From Clostridia bacterium (GTDB lineage Bacteria; Bacillota; Clostridia; Christensenellales; UBA1242): 8,882 nucleotides of DNA. The notes beneath the pieces are model-generated. The model was not told the origin of the DNA and did not search any database. It saw nothing but the letters and a program-made list of their open reading frames with translations. Positions 1 through 6,678 of the stretch are shown here, piece after piece. The stretch is from the NCBI GenBank assembly GCA_017473285.1, contig JAFULP010000075.1, forward strand, positions 1 through 8,882, written 5' to 3'. The translations under genes and the position numbers were made by a program. Within the stretch, counting starts at the first letter, position 1; each line of letters starts with the position of its first letter.

Positions 1-1421
1 CATATGTGCTAAATGATATTAAAACACCTATTTATGCTAGTTCGTTTACTTGTGGTTTAATTCAAAAGAAGATGGAAGAATTTAGAAAAATTCAATACAA
101 AACCAATGTGGTAAAACCTAGACAAAAGATTAAAATTGGTTGTTTTGAAGTTGAATTTATTACCGTAAACCACTCAATTGCAGGCTCTTATGGCTTGGCA
201 ATCAAAACCCCAGTGGGTATTGTGATGCATTCGGGCGACTTTAAGGTGGATTTAACACCAGTGCATGGGGACAGAATTGACTTTCACCGTTTTGCCGAAT
301 ATGGCAACAAAGGCGTGCTACTATATATGGCAGACTCTACTAACGCTGAGCGTGCAGGCTATTCGCTAAGCGAAAAAGCGGTAAGCAACACTTTTGAAGA
401 TTTGTTTGACGAGCATAGCGACGAGCGTATTATTATTGCCACCTTTGCATCAAATGTGCATCGATTGCAAGAAATTATGAACATTGCTGAACGCCATGGC
501 AGAAAGATTATGTTTACTGGTCGCAGTATGGTTAATGTAACCGATGTTGCTACCAAAGTGGGCGAAATGAAGGTAAACAAATCTAACATTGTAGATATCG
601 ACAAGTTGCATAACTACGCCGACAAAGAAATTTGTATTATTTCAACGGGTAGCCAAGGCGAACCTATGAGCGCATTATCTCGTATGGCAGATGGAGACTT
701 TAAGGGCTTGGAAATTGGTGATAACGATTGCATTATATTTTCAAGTAGTCCAATTCCTGGCAATGAAAAAATGGTAAATAATGTAATTAACAAATTAATT
801 ACACTTGGCGCTAATGTGATATACAATCAACTAGAGCAAGTGCACGCTTCGGGTCACGCTTGCAAGGAAGAGTTGAAAACAATGTTTGCCCTTGTTAAGC
901 CTAAATACTTTATACCAGTTCACGGCGAACAAAAGCATTTAATGGCGCACGCAAGTATTGCTGAAAGCATGGGTGTGGACCGACATAATGTGTTGATGCC
1001 ACAACTTGGTATGCGAGTGGAAATTGGCGACAGAACATTTAAGTCTACCGGCTTTGTGCCAGCGGGCAATCGCTTGATTGACGGTGCGGGCGTAGGTGAG
1101 ATGGAAAGTAATGTGCTAAAGGAACGCAAGCAGTTGTCGGAAGATGGCTTGTGCGTTGTTATTGTAAACATCAATTCAGGTTTAGGCAAGTTTGCGTCCC
1201 GCCCAGAGATTGTATCTCGTGGATTTACCTATATGGGCGAAGCGCAATCTTGGCTAGAAGAGGCAAAGAATGTGGTAATTGACTCGGCTGAAGAACTTGA
1301 CCTAAAGGCAAGAGATTATATTACATTAAAGCAAAATATTAGACGCCATTTAACCAATTATTTAAACAAAAAATTAAAGCGTAAACCTATGATAATACCA
1401 ATAATTGTGGAGAGTAATTAA
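1..1421 (+). CDS. rnj: Ribonuclease J, 5'-truncated by the window edge
   Basis: This is the C-terminal five-sixths of RNase J, the cytosolic metallo-beta-lactamase/beta-CASP nuclease with 5'-3' exo- and endonuclease activity in mRNA turnover and rRNA maturation. The frame is open to the left edge. The GTG at 6 is not a start, because the sequence there aligns with an internal RNase J segment, so about 85-90 residues, including the HxHxDH zinc motif, lie upstream of the window. Numbering from the codon at 6, visible motifs are HSGDFK (75-80), DSTN (110-113), the beta-CASP motifs FSSSPIPGN (245-253) and SGH (282-284), and PVHGE (304-308). The last residues, KPMIIPIIVE, match the family's C-terminal tail, so the 3' end is intact. 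The next gene starts two bases after the stop, which suggests translational coupling. Family assignment is very secure; the choice between J1 and J2 subtype is not. Confidence 0.96.
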   Translation, partial: YVLNDIKTPIYASSFTCGLIQKKMEEFRKIQYKTNVVKPRQKIKIGCFEVEFITVNHSIAGSYGLAIKTPVGIVMHSGDFKVDLTPVHGDRIDFHRFAEYGNKGVLLYMADSTNAERAGYSLSEKAVSNTFEDLFDEHSDERIIIATFASNVHRLQEIMNIAERHGRKIMFTGRSMVNVTDVATKVGEMKVNKSNIVDIDKLHNYADKEICIISTGSQGEPMSALSRMADGDFKGLEIGDNDCIIFSSSPIPGNEKMVNNVINKLITLGANVIYNQLEQVHASGHACKEELKTMFALVKPKYFIPVHGEQKHLMAHASIAESMGVDRHNVLMPQLGMRVEIGDRTFKSTGFVPAGNRLIDGAGVGEMESNVLKERKQLSEDGLCVVIVNINSGLGKFASRPEIVSRGFTYMGEAQSWLEEAKNVVIDSAEELDLKARDYITLKQNIRRHLTNYLNKKLKRKPMIIPIIVESN

Positions 1422-1423
1422 TT

Positions 1424-2002
1424 ATGATACTAACAGCCTTAAAAGTGTATGCCAAGCAAAATAACATACCGATTACTAAAGATGAAACAATGGAGTTTAT
1501 TATTGATTATATCAACACTCATAAGGTTGAAACGGTGCTAGAAATAGGCACGGCTATTGCATATGGCAGTATCAATATGGCTATGTGCGATAGCGTAAAA
1601 AAAATTGACACGGTGGAAATTTCTACCGACAACTATCGCCAAGCGCTAATTAATATTGCCAAATATAATTTGTTGGACAAGATTGATGCAAGATTGATTG
1701 ACGCTAAGTGGTTCTTGGAAGAATGTGACAAAAAGTACGACTTAATATATCTTGACGGGCCTAAAGGGCAATATATCAATTATTTGCCAAGATTGTTGGA
1801 GTTGCTAAACCCTAACGGCACAATTATTGCCGACAACATTTTCTTTCACGGGATGGTTAATGGTGAGGTTGTGACGCCATCATCTTGTAGGTCAATGGTT
1901 AATGGGTTAAGGCAGTATGTGGATGCGGTTACGCACAATGATGCGCTTGAAACTCACATATACTCAATGGGCGACGGAATAGCGGTGACAAGACTAAAAT
2001 AA
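1424..2002 (+). CDS. trmR: SAM-dependent O-methyltransferase, probable tRNA 5-hydroxyuridine methyltransferase TrmR
   Basis: A 192-residue class I methyltransferase of the COMT-like family (Methyltransf_3). Motif I is LEIGTAIAYGSI (39-50), E65 is placed to hold the SAM ribose, and D111 (in DGPKGQY), D137 and N138 (in ADN) are the expected metal ligands. No signal peptide or membrane segment is seen. In Bacillus subtilis, TrmR (YrrM) methylates 5-hydroxyuridine to 5-methoxyuridine at wobble U34, and its gene sits directly before the U32 genes trhP1/trhP2. Here too the next gene is a U32 protein 22 bases downstream, which favours TrmR over a small-molecule O-methyltransferase. The ATG at 1424 is preceded by GGAG at 1409-1412, inside the end of the RNase J gene. 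The family is seen directly; the tRNA substrate is inferred from gene order. Confidence 0.88.
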   Translation: MILTALKVYAKQNNIPITKDETMEFIIDYINTHKVETVLEIGTAIAYGSINMAMCDSVKKIDTVEISTDNYRQALINIAKYNLLDKIDARLIDAKWFLEECDKKYDLIYLDGPKGQYINYLPRLLELLNPNGTIIADNIFFHGMVNGEVVTPSSCRSMVNGLRQYVDAVTHNDALETHIYSMGDGIAVTRLK

Positions 2003-2024
2003 ACTTTAAACAGTAGGAGAAATT

Positions 2025-3224
2025 ATGGAATTATTAGCCCCAGTTGGCGATAAAAATAAACTAAAGTTAGCAATCCATTATGGCGCAGATGCAGTGTATC
2101 TTGCATCAAAGCGCTTTGGGTTGCGTACTTTTGCTGGCAATTTTGATGAAGAGGAACTTAGAAGTGCAGTAGAATATGTGCACAGTTTTGGCAAAAAGAT
2201 ATATATCACAATTAATATTTTGCCACACGATAGCGATTTTGACGGGCTAGAAGATTATATCAAAATGCTTGATAATTTGGGCGTGGATGCCGTTATTGTT
2301 GCCGACCTTGGCGTTATGCGTGTGGTTAAGCGTGTTGCTCCTAACTTAAATATACATATTAGCACTCAAGCCAATGTGTTAAACAGCGAAACCGCTAATT
2401 TTTATGCCGAAATGGGCGTTAAGCGTATTATTCTTGCAAGGGAACTTAGTTTGGAAGAAATTAAGCAAATTCGTAAAAATCTTCCTACGGATATTGAACT
2501 GGAATGTTTTGCCCATGGTGCAATGTGTATTAGTTATTCGGGTAGATGCTTGCTTTCAACCTTTATGACAGGTAGGGATGCCAATCGTGGTGCGTGCGTG
2601 CAATCTTGTAGATGGAACTACACCATTAGGGAAGTAAACAAAACCAACGAATATCCAATTGAAGAAGACGAAAAGGGCACATATATATTAAACTCACACG
2701 ATATGTGCATGATTGAACATCTTGACAAACTTCGTGATGCGGGAATAAGTAGTATTAAGGTGGAAGGCCGTATGAAAAGCGAATATTATGTGGCAAACAT
2801 CATCAACGCCTACCGCCAAGCGCTTGACTATATGTATACGCATAAAGACTATAACTTGCCAGAAAGTATTGTGGGCGAAGTAAATAAATCAAGCCACAGA
2901 ACATACAGCACAGGCTTTTTCTTTGGTGGCGCTAAGCAAAATTTAAATACATCTATGCCAGAGGCGGACTATGATTTTGTAGCCATTGTGTTAGAAGATA
3001 GCAAGGACGGCAAGGCATTGGTTGAAATGCGTAATAGATTTTTAGTAAATTCGGTGCTTGAAAAGTTGTCTAAATTTGAAAATAATGATATAATACATAT
3101 CAATAAGATTGAAACAGAACTTGGCGAAAATATCGAAGATGTAAAGGTTGTGCAACAAAAAGTGTATGTATACACGGATAAACCTTTACACAAATTTGAT
3201 ATTTTAAGGCGCAAGAAATCTTAA
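2025..3224 (+). CDS. trhP: U32-family protein, probable tRNA 5-hydroxyuridine synthase TrhP
   Basis: A 399-residue protein of the 'peptidase U32' family. It begins MELLAPVGD, as is typical, and residues 160-178 read ECFAHGAMCISYSGRCLLS, a full match to the U32 signature. Despite the name, characterised bacterial members (TrhP/YegQ, RlhA, UbiU/UbiV) act in prephenate- or iron-sulfur-dependent hydroxylation of RNA or ubiquinone precursors. C168, C175, C191 and C228 are spaced much like the four cluster ligands I recall for UbiU, so a 4Fe-4S cluster is likely. SHRTYSTGF (about 290-298) marks the family's C-terminal region. Lying just after the TrmR-like gene, it probably makes the 5-hydroxyuridine that TrmR methylates. 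B. subtilis has two such subunits, but only one is seen here. TAGGAG at 2014-2019 supports the ATG. A collagenase-like protease annotation is the less likely alternative. Confidence 0.88.
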   Translation: MELLAPVGDKNKLKLAIHYGADAVYLASKRFGLRTFAGNFDEEELRSAVEYVHSFGKKIYITINILPHDSDFDGLEDYIKMLDNLGVDAVIVADLGVMRVVKRVAPNLNIHISTQANVLNSETANFYAEMGVKRIILARELSLEEIKQIRKNLPTDIELECFAHGAMCISYSGRCLLSTFMTGRDANRGACVQSCRWNYTIREVNKTNEYPIEEDEKGTYILNSHDMCMIEHLDKLRDAGISSIKVEGRMKSEYYVANIINAYRQALDYMYTHKDYNLPESIVGEVNKSSHRTYSTGFFFGGAKQNLNTSMPEADYDFVAIVLEDSKDGKALVEMRNRFLVNSVLEKLSKFENNDIIHINKIETELGENIEDVKVVQQKVYVYTDKPLHKFDILRRKKS

Positions 3225-3258
3225 ATAATAAAAATTAACATATCGTAAGGAAAACAAG

Positions 3259-4170
3259 ATGCAACAAAAGTCGGTAATAGTAATATACAATCCAAATGCA
3301 CGCAAAGGCAAAATCAAAGAGGTTATGCCTTATATTCAGCAACGCCTTGCTACCAAATTTAAGCCTTGCGATACGGTGCAAAGCAAGAGTGCGGAAGATA
3401 TGATTGACCTAGCACGCAAAAATGCTGAAAAGTATGATTGCGTTGTAGTAGCGGGCGGGGATGGAAGTATACATAATGTAATCAATGGCGTAAAGCAAAG
3501 CAAAGGTCGTCCAACACTTGGCTTTTTGCCTTATGGCACAGTTAATGATGTGTGTAGGACGCTTAATATCCCTAAAAATTTGGATAAAGCAATTGATGTA
3601 ATCTTGCGTGGTGAAACGGTTAAGTATGACATTATGCAAGAGGGCGACAATTTTATGATTTACACCTTTGCGGGCGGAATGTTTGTAAGCACCAGTTTTA
3701 AAACCAGTACGGGTTTAAAGCGAGTTTTGGGCAAGGTGGCGTATTTTATAACGGGCGCTAAGCAATTGTTTAGTATGCGCACCATTCCTTTAACGGTTGA
3801 AATCGACGGCGAGCGACACCATGGCAGATATATAATGATGATGGTGTTAAACAGTACTTCGGCGGCGGGTTTTAGGATAAACAAAGAGCGTGACATTGAC
3901 GACGGGCTTATGGATGTGATTTTGGTGGAGAAAAAGCGCAGTTATATAGTGGCACTGTTTACGCTACTAAAGATGTTCTTGTTTGGGTTAAATAGCGTGC
4001 GTAAGCACAAGAATGTAGTAATTCAAAAATGCAAAACTGTGAAGGTGGAAAATCATAGTAACGAACCGTTTACTCAAGATGGCGAACAAGCCGACTTTTT
4101 AACCAAGGAAATCAAGATGACCAGCCCAGTAACAGTGTTTTATAATGTAATACATAACAAAAAGATTTAA
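3259..4170 (+). CDS. Diacylglycerol kinase family lipid kinase (DgkB/YegS/BmrU type)
   Basis: A 303-residue soluble lipid kinase of the DAGK catalytic-domain family, which phosphorylates diacylglycerol or related lipids at the membrane surface. Visible motifs in order are IYNPNARKGK at the N-terminus (9-18), the nucleotide-binding GGDGS (66-70), the PYGTVNDVCR motif (91-100), DDGLMDV (214-220) and QDGE (273-276), which carries the likely catalytic-base glutamate. The usual glutamate after GGDGTxx is asparagine here (N73), a position that I believe varies in clostridial members. Length is normal. The start is supported by AAGGAAAA at 3247-3254. The 34-base gap from the U32 gene has no terminator, so it probably belongs to the same operon, although its function is unrelated to tRNA modification. 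The exact lipid substrate (diacylglycerol, undecaprenol-linked or other) cannot be decided, so no gene symbol is given. Confidence 0.92.
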   Translation: MQQKSVIVIYNPNARKGKIKEVMPYIQQRLATKFKPCDTVQSKSAEDMIDLARKNAEKYDCVVVAGGDGSIHNVINGVKQSKGRPTLGFLPYGTVNDVCRTLNIPKNLDKAIDVILRGETVKYDIMQEGDNFMIYTFAGGMFVSTSFKTSTGLKRVLGKVAYFITGAKQLFSMRTIPLTVEIDGERHHGRYIMMMVLNSTSAAGFRINKERDIDDGLMDVILVEKKRSYIVALFTLLKMFLFGLNSVRKHKNVVIQKCKTVKVENHSNEPFTQDGEQADFLTKEIKMTSPVTVFYNVIHNKKI

Positions 4171-4183
4171 AATATACACAAAC

Positions 4184-4218
4184 AAAAAATATACTAGTAA
4201 AGCCCTAGTATATTTTTT
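4184..4218. terminator. Bidirectional intrinsic terminator between convergent genes
   Basis: A perfect 14-bp inverted repeat, AAAAAATATACTAG (4184-4197) and CTAGTATATTTTTT (4205-4218), encloses a 7-base loop. It gives a hairpin with an A-tract and a U-tract on either strand. It ends the + strand operon, 13 bases after the lipid kinase stop, and also the - strand gene, whose stop codon (4217-4219) lies in the stem. The stem core is AT-rich, so efficiency may be moderate. Confidence 0.88.
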
Positions 4219-4825
4219 AGTATTTTAATAAATCATATCTTTCTTGTTGCAATTTGCATCTTCGTTCGTGCAACTTATATAAATTTTCATGCCAAGCCTT
4301 TTCTTGTACTGTTAAACGGTTTTCTTCTTGAACAATTTTCATAAGGCGTAAGAATAATCTGTCCTTATCATTATTTGGCATATCAGGATCAACCAGCAAG
4401 GTTGTATCATTGCTCATACAATCCATTATAGTATCATAAAATGACTCGCTATTATAATTCCCACCATAATTGGTGTGTAACTTTCTAGAATTTATAACTG
4501 CTTGGCAACGCAAATCTTTAACCATGCCTTCTACGATTTCAGGATTGCATAGTATTCTAACATCTAAATTACAATCTCCATTCATTTCGAAAAAAGCGGT
4601 TAAGCCATTTGTGTTAACAACTTTCTTATCTAGCATCATCTTGCAACAAAAAAACTTTAATGCTTGTTGGTTGGGAAAACCAATTGAGTATTTGCCGTGA
4701 GGCAAAGTACATAATATTTGATGCAAATTATTAGAAATACACTTTACATAAATCTCATTTTTAGCATTAAAAATATCGTCATTGATATAACTTAGTTCCT
4801 TTTCACTAAAATTAAATTCTGCCAT
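4217..4825 (-). CDS. Unrecognised 202-residue cytosolic protein, cysteine-rich
   Basis: I do not recognise this protein. It is 202 residues long, with no signal peptide or membrane segment, and has nine scattered cysteines (29, 39, 60, 61, 85, 93, 107, 136, 190) without a clear CxxC zinc-finger pattern. Residues 1-110 look mixed alpha/beta. Residues 155-202 are strongly charged and probably helical, ending in KLHERRCKLQQERYDLL, which could form a short coiled coil. Reality is well supported: AAGGAG at 4833-4838 lies 7 bases before the ATG, a near-consensus promoter sits immediately upstream, and the stop lies in a terminator. It is a single-gene unit facing the same way as rnpB and opposed to both flanking operons. 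Its strongly AT-rich codons and lack of recognisable family suggest a lineage-specific or acquired gene, but that is inference. Confidence 0.82.
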   Translation of the reverse strand: MAEFNFSEKELSYINDDIFNAKNEIYVKCISNNLHQILCTLPHGKYSIGFPNQQALKFFCCKMMLDKKVVNTNGLTAFFEMNGDCNLDVRILCNPEIVEGMVKDLRCQAVINSRKLHTNYGGNYNSESFYDTIMDCMSNDTTLLVDPDMPNNDKDRLFLRLMKIVQEENRLTVQEKAWHENLYKLHERRCKLQQERYDLLKY

Positions 4826-4846
4826 AATTCATCTCCTTGTCAGACG

Positions 4847-4874
4847 ATTATACCACACATTTTTGATTTGTCAA
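4847..4874 (-). promoter_or_regulatory. Sigma-A promoter of the 202-residue gene, with extended -10
   Basis: Read on the - strand, there is a perfect -35 TTGACA (4874-4869), a 16-bp spacer and a perfect -10 TATAAT (4852-4847). The bases TGG just before the -10 form an extended -10 (TGnTATAAT). The predicted start near 4840 leaves a leader of only about 15 bases, so the AAGGAG ribosome site would lie almost at the 5' end of the mRNA. Confidence 0.9.
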
Positions 4875-4978
4875 TAGGGGTTACAATAATTTACGATATA
4901 AGACATAATACACCATAATACGCATTATAAACAATGTTTAGCAAGCGCAAAATAGGGGATATTAGGAAATTACAGCAC

Positions 4979-5013
4979 AAAAAAACAGGACGCGAGATAA
5001 TTTCGTCCTGTTT
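4979..5013 (-). terminator. Intrinsic terminator of rnpB
   Basis: On the - strand, AAACAGGACG (5013-5004) and CGTCCTGTTT (4992-4983) form a 10-bp stem around an 11-base loop. The T run beginning in the 3' arm continues past the stem to about 4979. It lies just downstream of the RNase P RNA, with no other gene in between. The + strand reading also has an A/T-flanked stem, but nothing upstream on that strand needs it. Confidence 0.88.
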
Positions 5014-5016
5014 AAT

Positions 5017-5031
5017 CATCCGAAAAGGATG
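5017..5031 (-). other. Small hairpin in the rnpB 3' trailer
   Basis: CATCC and GGATG form a 5-bp stem around a 5-base loop (TTTTC in the RNA sense). It lies between the predicted mature 3' end of RNase P RNA (about 5041) and the terminator stem. It would be in the precursor transcript and removed on 3' maturation. It could be a processing determinant or chance; the stem is short. Confidence 0.5.
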
Positions 5032-5040
5032 AAAGCATTT

Positions 5041-5398
5041 AGGTGGCAGTTTGGTCTATAAGCCGAGTTCTGTATTTGATGGTCATCTATCTAAATCAAT
5101 CGTTACCGTATCAATTTTAGCGGTATTTTTGAAAAACTTAGCGAGCAACTAATACGTTTTTCTTAACCTTGCTTCGGGTGGGGTTTACATGGACCACGAA
5201 AGTCGCCAATCGTGCGGTGAGCTCTTGCCTCGCCTTTTCATCCTTACAATAACCACTCAGGGGTATAGCGGTATATTTCTGTTGCACTTTCCTTCTAGTT
5301 GCCTAGACTGGTAATTAGCCAGCACCCTGCTCTGTGAAGCTCGGACTTTCCTCACGATAGCCATTACAACTATCCTGCGACCATCTGACCAAGCTGAC
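5041..5398 (-). ncRNA. rnpB: RNase P RNA, class A
   Basis: This is the catalytic RNA of RNase P, which removes 5' leaders from pre-tRNAs. In the RNA sense, conserved blocks appear in the right order: GAGGAAAGTCC (P4 5' strand), GAGCAGGGTGCTGG, AAGTGCAACAGAAA, a P12-like GCGAGGCAAGAGCTCAC, GTGG..GTAAACCCCACCCG (P15 region), and ACAGAACTCGGCTTATAG near the 3' end. P1 pairs CAG-C-TTGGTC (from 5396) with GACCAA-A-CTG (ending near 5047). P3 is GATAG/CTATC. A stem capped by GCGA resembles P14, and TACCG/CGGTA resembles P18. These elements and the length of about 358 nt fit class A rather than Bacillus class B. The 5' end is set by the promoter and P1, and the 3' end by the CACCT terminus. The L15 loop reads AUGUAAAC where GGUAAAC is usual. 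Identity is certain; the ends are good to a few bases. Confidence 0.97.
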
Positions 5399-5404
5399 GC
5401 TAAT

Positions 5405-5432
5405 ATAATAACACAGATTTTGGAAATGTCAA
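5405..5432 (-). promoter_or_regulatory. Sigma-A promoter of rnpB
   Basis: On the - strand, -35 TTGACA (5432-5427) is separated by 16 bp from -10 TATTAT (5410-5405), one base from consensus. The start predicted about 7 bases downstream, near 5398, coincides with the start of the P1 helix, which supports both calls. Confidence 0.9.
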
Positions 5433-5437
5433 TACCC

Positions 5438-5464
5438 TTTTTCAAAATTTTTTCAAATTTTTTT
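5438..5464 (-). promoter_or_regulatory. Phased A-tracts upstream of rnpB, probable UP element
   Basis: On the - strand three A-tracts (AAAAAAATTT, AAAAAATTTT, AAAAA) are separated by single G bases at 5454 and 5443, giving an 11-bp repeat. They cover about -66 to -40 relative to the predicted start, exactly where an RNA polymerase alpha-subunit UP element or intrinsic bend would act. This fits strong, stable RNA synthesis. The function is inferred from position and composition. Confidence 0.65.
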
Positions 5465-5577
5465 GCGCATCCATCAAAAACCTCTTATTTATAGCGGTTT
5501 GTTGAGTAAAAATATTTAATAGAAAACTTATAGAACTTACTTTTTTGGAGATAAACTGGCTAAATTTGGTGTAGTTA

Positions 5578-5606
5578 TTGACAAAAATCGACATTATGGG
5601 TATAAT
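5578..5606 (+). promoter_or_regulatory. Exact-consensus sigma-A promoter of the 5638 gene
   Basis: TTGACA (5578-5583), a 17-bp spacer and TATAAT (5601-5606) form a perfect consensus promoter. The predicted start is near 5613, leaving a leader of about 25 bases. It is divergent from the rnpB promoter, with 145 bases between the two -35 boxes. Its position shows that translation begins at 5638 and not at the in-frame TTG at 5578, which lies inside the -35 box. Confidence 0.93.
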
Positions 5607-5637
5607 ATTTATATATTTATTGTACAAGGCGGGGTGT

Positions 5638-6636
5638 ATGCAACTTACTGAAAGGCAATGTTGGAAGGTGATAAGAGGATTGGTGACGGCTAAAAATGAC
5701 GAGTATAGCAAGTTTTTAGGGCAAGCCAACTTTGATGTGGTGCAAAAAAGGCAAATACTTGGTTATACTAGGGATGCTTTTTTAAGGCAGTTTGGGTTAA
5801 GTTCGGTGGCGGACTTCTTTGACGAGTATGTGCGTAGTGTTAAGGCCGAGCCAAATCGTAGTAGGTGGCTTGAAAACTTATCAAGCGAAAGTTTGTTGCT
5901 GTTTTTGGACTTTAGATGCCGAATTTTGCAAAGTTTGTACGACAACTATTATCGTATTAAAAGCGCCGACAATGTTAAGCAAATTGTGGACGGGGTTAAA
6001 GTGTCCAAATTGTCTGCCTTTAATGGTGGAAGATTGATTTATTCAAGCAAGCCTAAGCGTGTTGCGGGCGAGAAGAAACTTAGCGAACTTAACTTAAGTC
6101 AAAACGAAATTAGCGAACTTGCTTTGTTGCAGACCATGGATAGCATTGCCCAAAAGTATGCCACAAGGTTTGAAAAGCCTATACACCAAGTGCTAGATTT
6201 AGCATACAACTTGCATACTTCAAATGTTGACGATAGGGGCTTTGTAACGGGGTATAGGCTAAAGAGTAAAATTGAATTCCAGCACGATGCTCCTAAACCA
6301 CCTAAAAGTGCGCCTACAATAAGCAAAGATAAAGAAAAACCAATTAGACTGGTGGGTTATGATGAATATAGAAATCATGTATTTATCAAAAATGGGCAAT
6401 ATGTAAGCATTATGGGTGAACCAATACCTTATGTCAACATTGTGTACGATAAGGATGGCAACGAAATAGTTGCGGAAGAATATGAAGATGACGCATCAAA
6501 AGGTAAATTTATAGGTGTTGATATTCAAGGCACACCAGTATATGATGTGGATGGGGAATATTACACTTCTACTGGGAAAAGATTGCCAGACGATGTATTT
6601 ATTGATAACACTCAAGACGATACTTTTGGTGTTTAA
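5638..6636 (+). CDS. Unrecognised 332-residue protein with C-terminal beta-type repeats
   Basis: I do not recognise this family. The start is the ATG at 5638, after AAGGCGGGG (5626-5634) and downstream of the promoter; the open frame further 5' is untranslated promoter DNA. No signal peptide or membrane helix is seen, so it is probably cytosolic. Residues 1-110 look helical, with an aromatic segment (LLLFLDFRCRILQSLYDNYY). Residues 145-195 look helical. A Pro/Lys-rich linker (about 218-236, KPPKSAPTISKDKEKP) leads to a C-terminal region with an internal repeat: VFIKNGQYVSIMGEPIP (248-264) against VYDVDGEYYTSTGKRLP (301-317), plus a related VYDKDGNEIV (269-278). The pattern V[FY]xx[ND]G[QE]Y suggests beta-hairpin repeats that might bind a ligand or partner. 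It is first in an apparent three-gene unit with an HD protein and a GDPD. Confidence 0.85.
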   Translation: MQLTERQCWKVIRGLVTAKNDEYSKFLGQANFDVVQKRQILGYTRDAFLRQFGLSSVADFFDEYVRSVKAEPNRSRWLENLSSESLLLFLDFRCRILQSLYDNYYRIKSADNVKQIVDGVKVSKLSAFNGGRLIYSSKPKRVAGEKKLSELNLSQNEISELALLQTMDSIAQKYATRFEKPIHQVLDLAYNLHTSNVDDRGFVTGYRLKSKIEFQHDAPKPPKSAPTISKDKEKPIRLVGYDEYRNHVFIKNGQYVSIMGEPIPYVNIVYDKDGNEIVAEEYEDDASKGKFIGVDIQGTPVYDVDGEYYTSTGKRLPDDVFIDNTQDDTFGV

Positions 6637-6678
6637 TACACATTAAAATATTATTTAGTTTTATTATAAAGGGGAAAT

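Noticed and set aside
6..8. GTG as the start of the RNase J gene
   Set aside because: The family alignment shows the first visible residues are internal, with the upstream metal motif missing; the reading frame is open to the window edge.
4470..4700. Open frame of 76 codons on the + strand
   Set aside because: It is antisense within the well-supported - strand gene at 4217-4825 and has no ribosome site or promoter of its own.
4875..4978. Short gap between rnpB terminator and the promoter at 4847-4874
   Set aside because: I looked for a small RNA, riboswitch or short ORF and saw only AT-rich sequence without stable pairing.
5257..5445. Open frame on the - strand of 62 codons
   Set aside because: It lies across the 5' half of the RNase P RNA and its promoter; the conserved RNA explains the sequence.
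5578..5637. N-terminal extension of the 5638 gene from an in-frame TTG
   Set aside because: The TTG is the first half of the -35 box, and the -10 and predicted transcript start lie downstream of it, so it would not be in the mRNA.
5442..5729. Open frame of 95 codons on the - strand
   Set aside because: It overlaps the 5638 gene and runs through the divergent promoter region and the phased A-tracts of rnpB.
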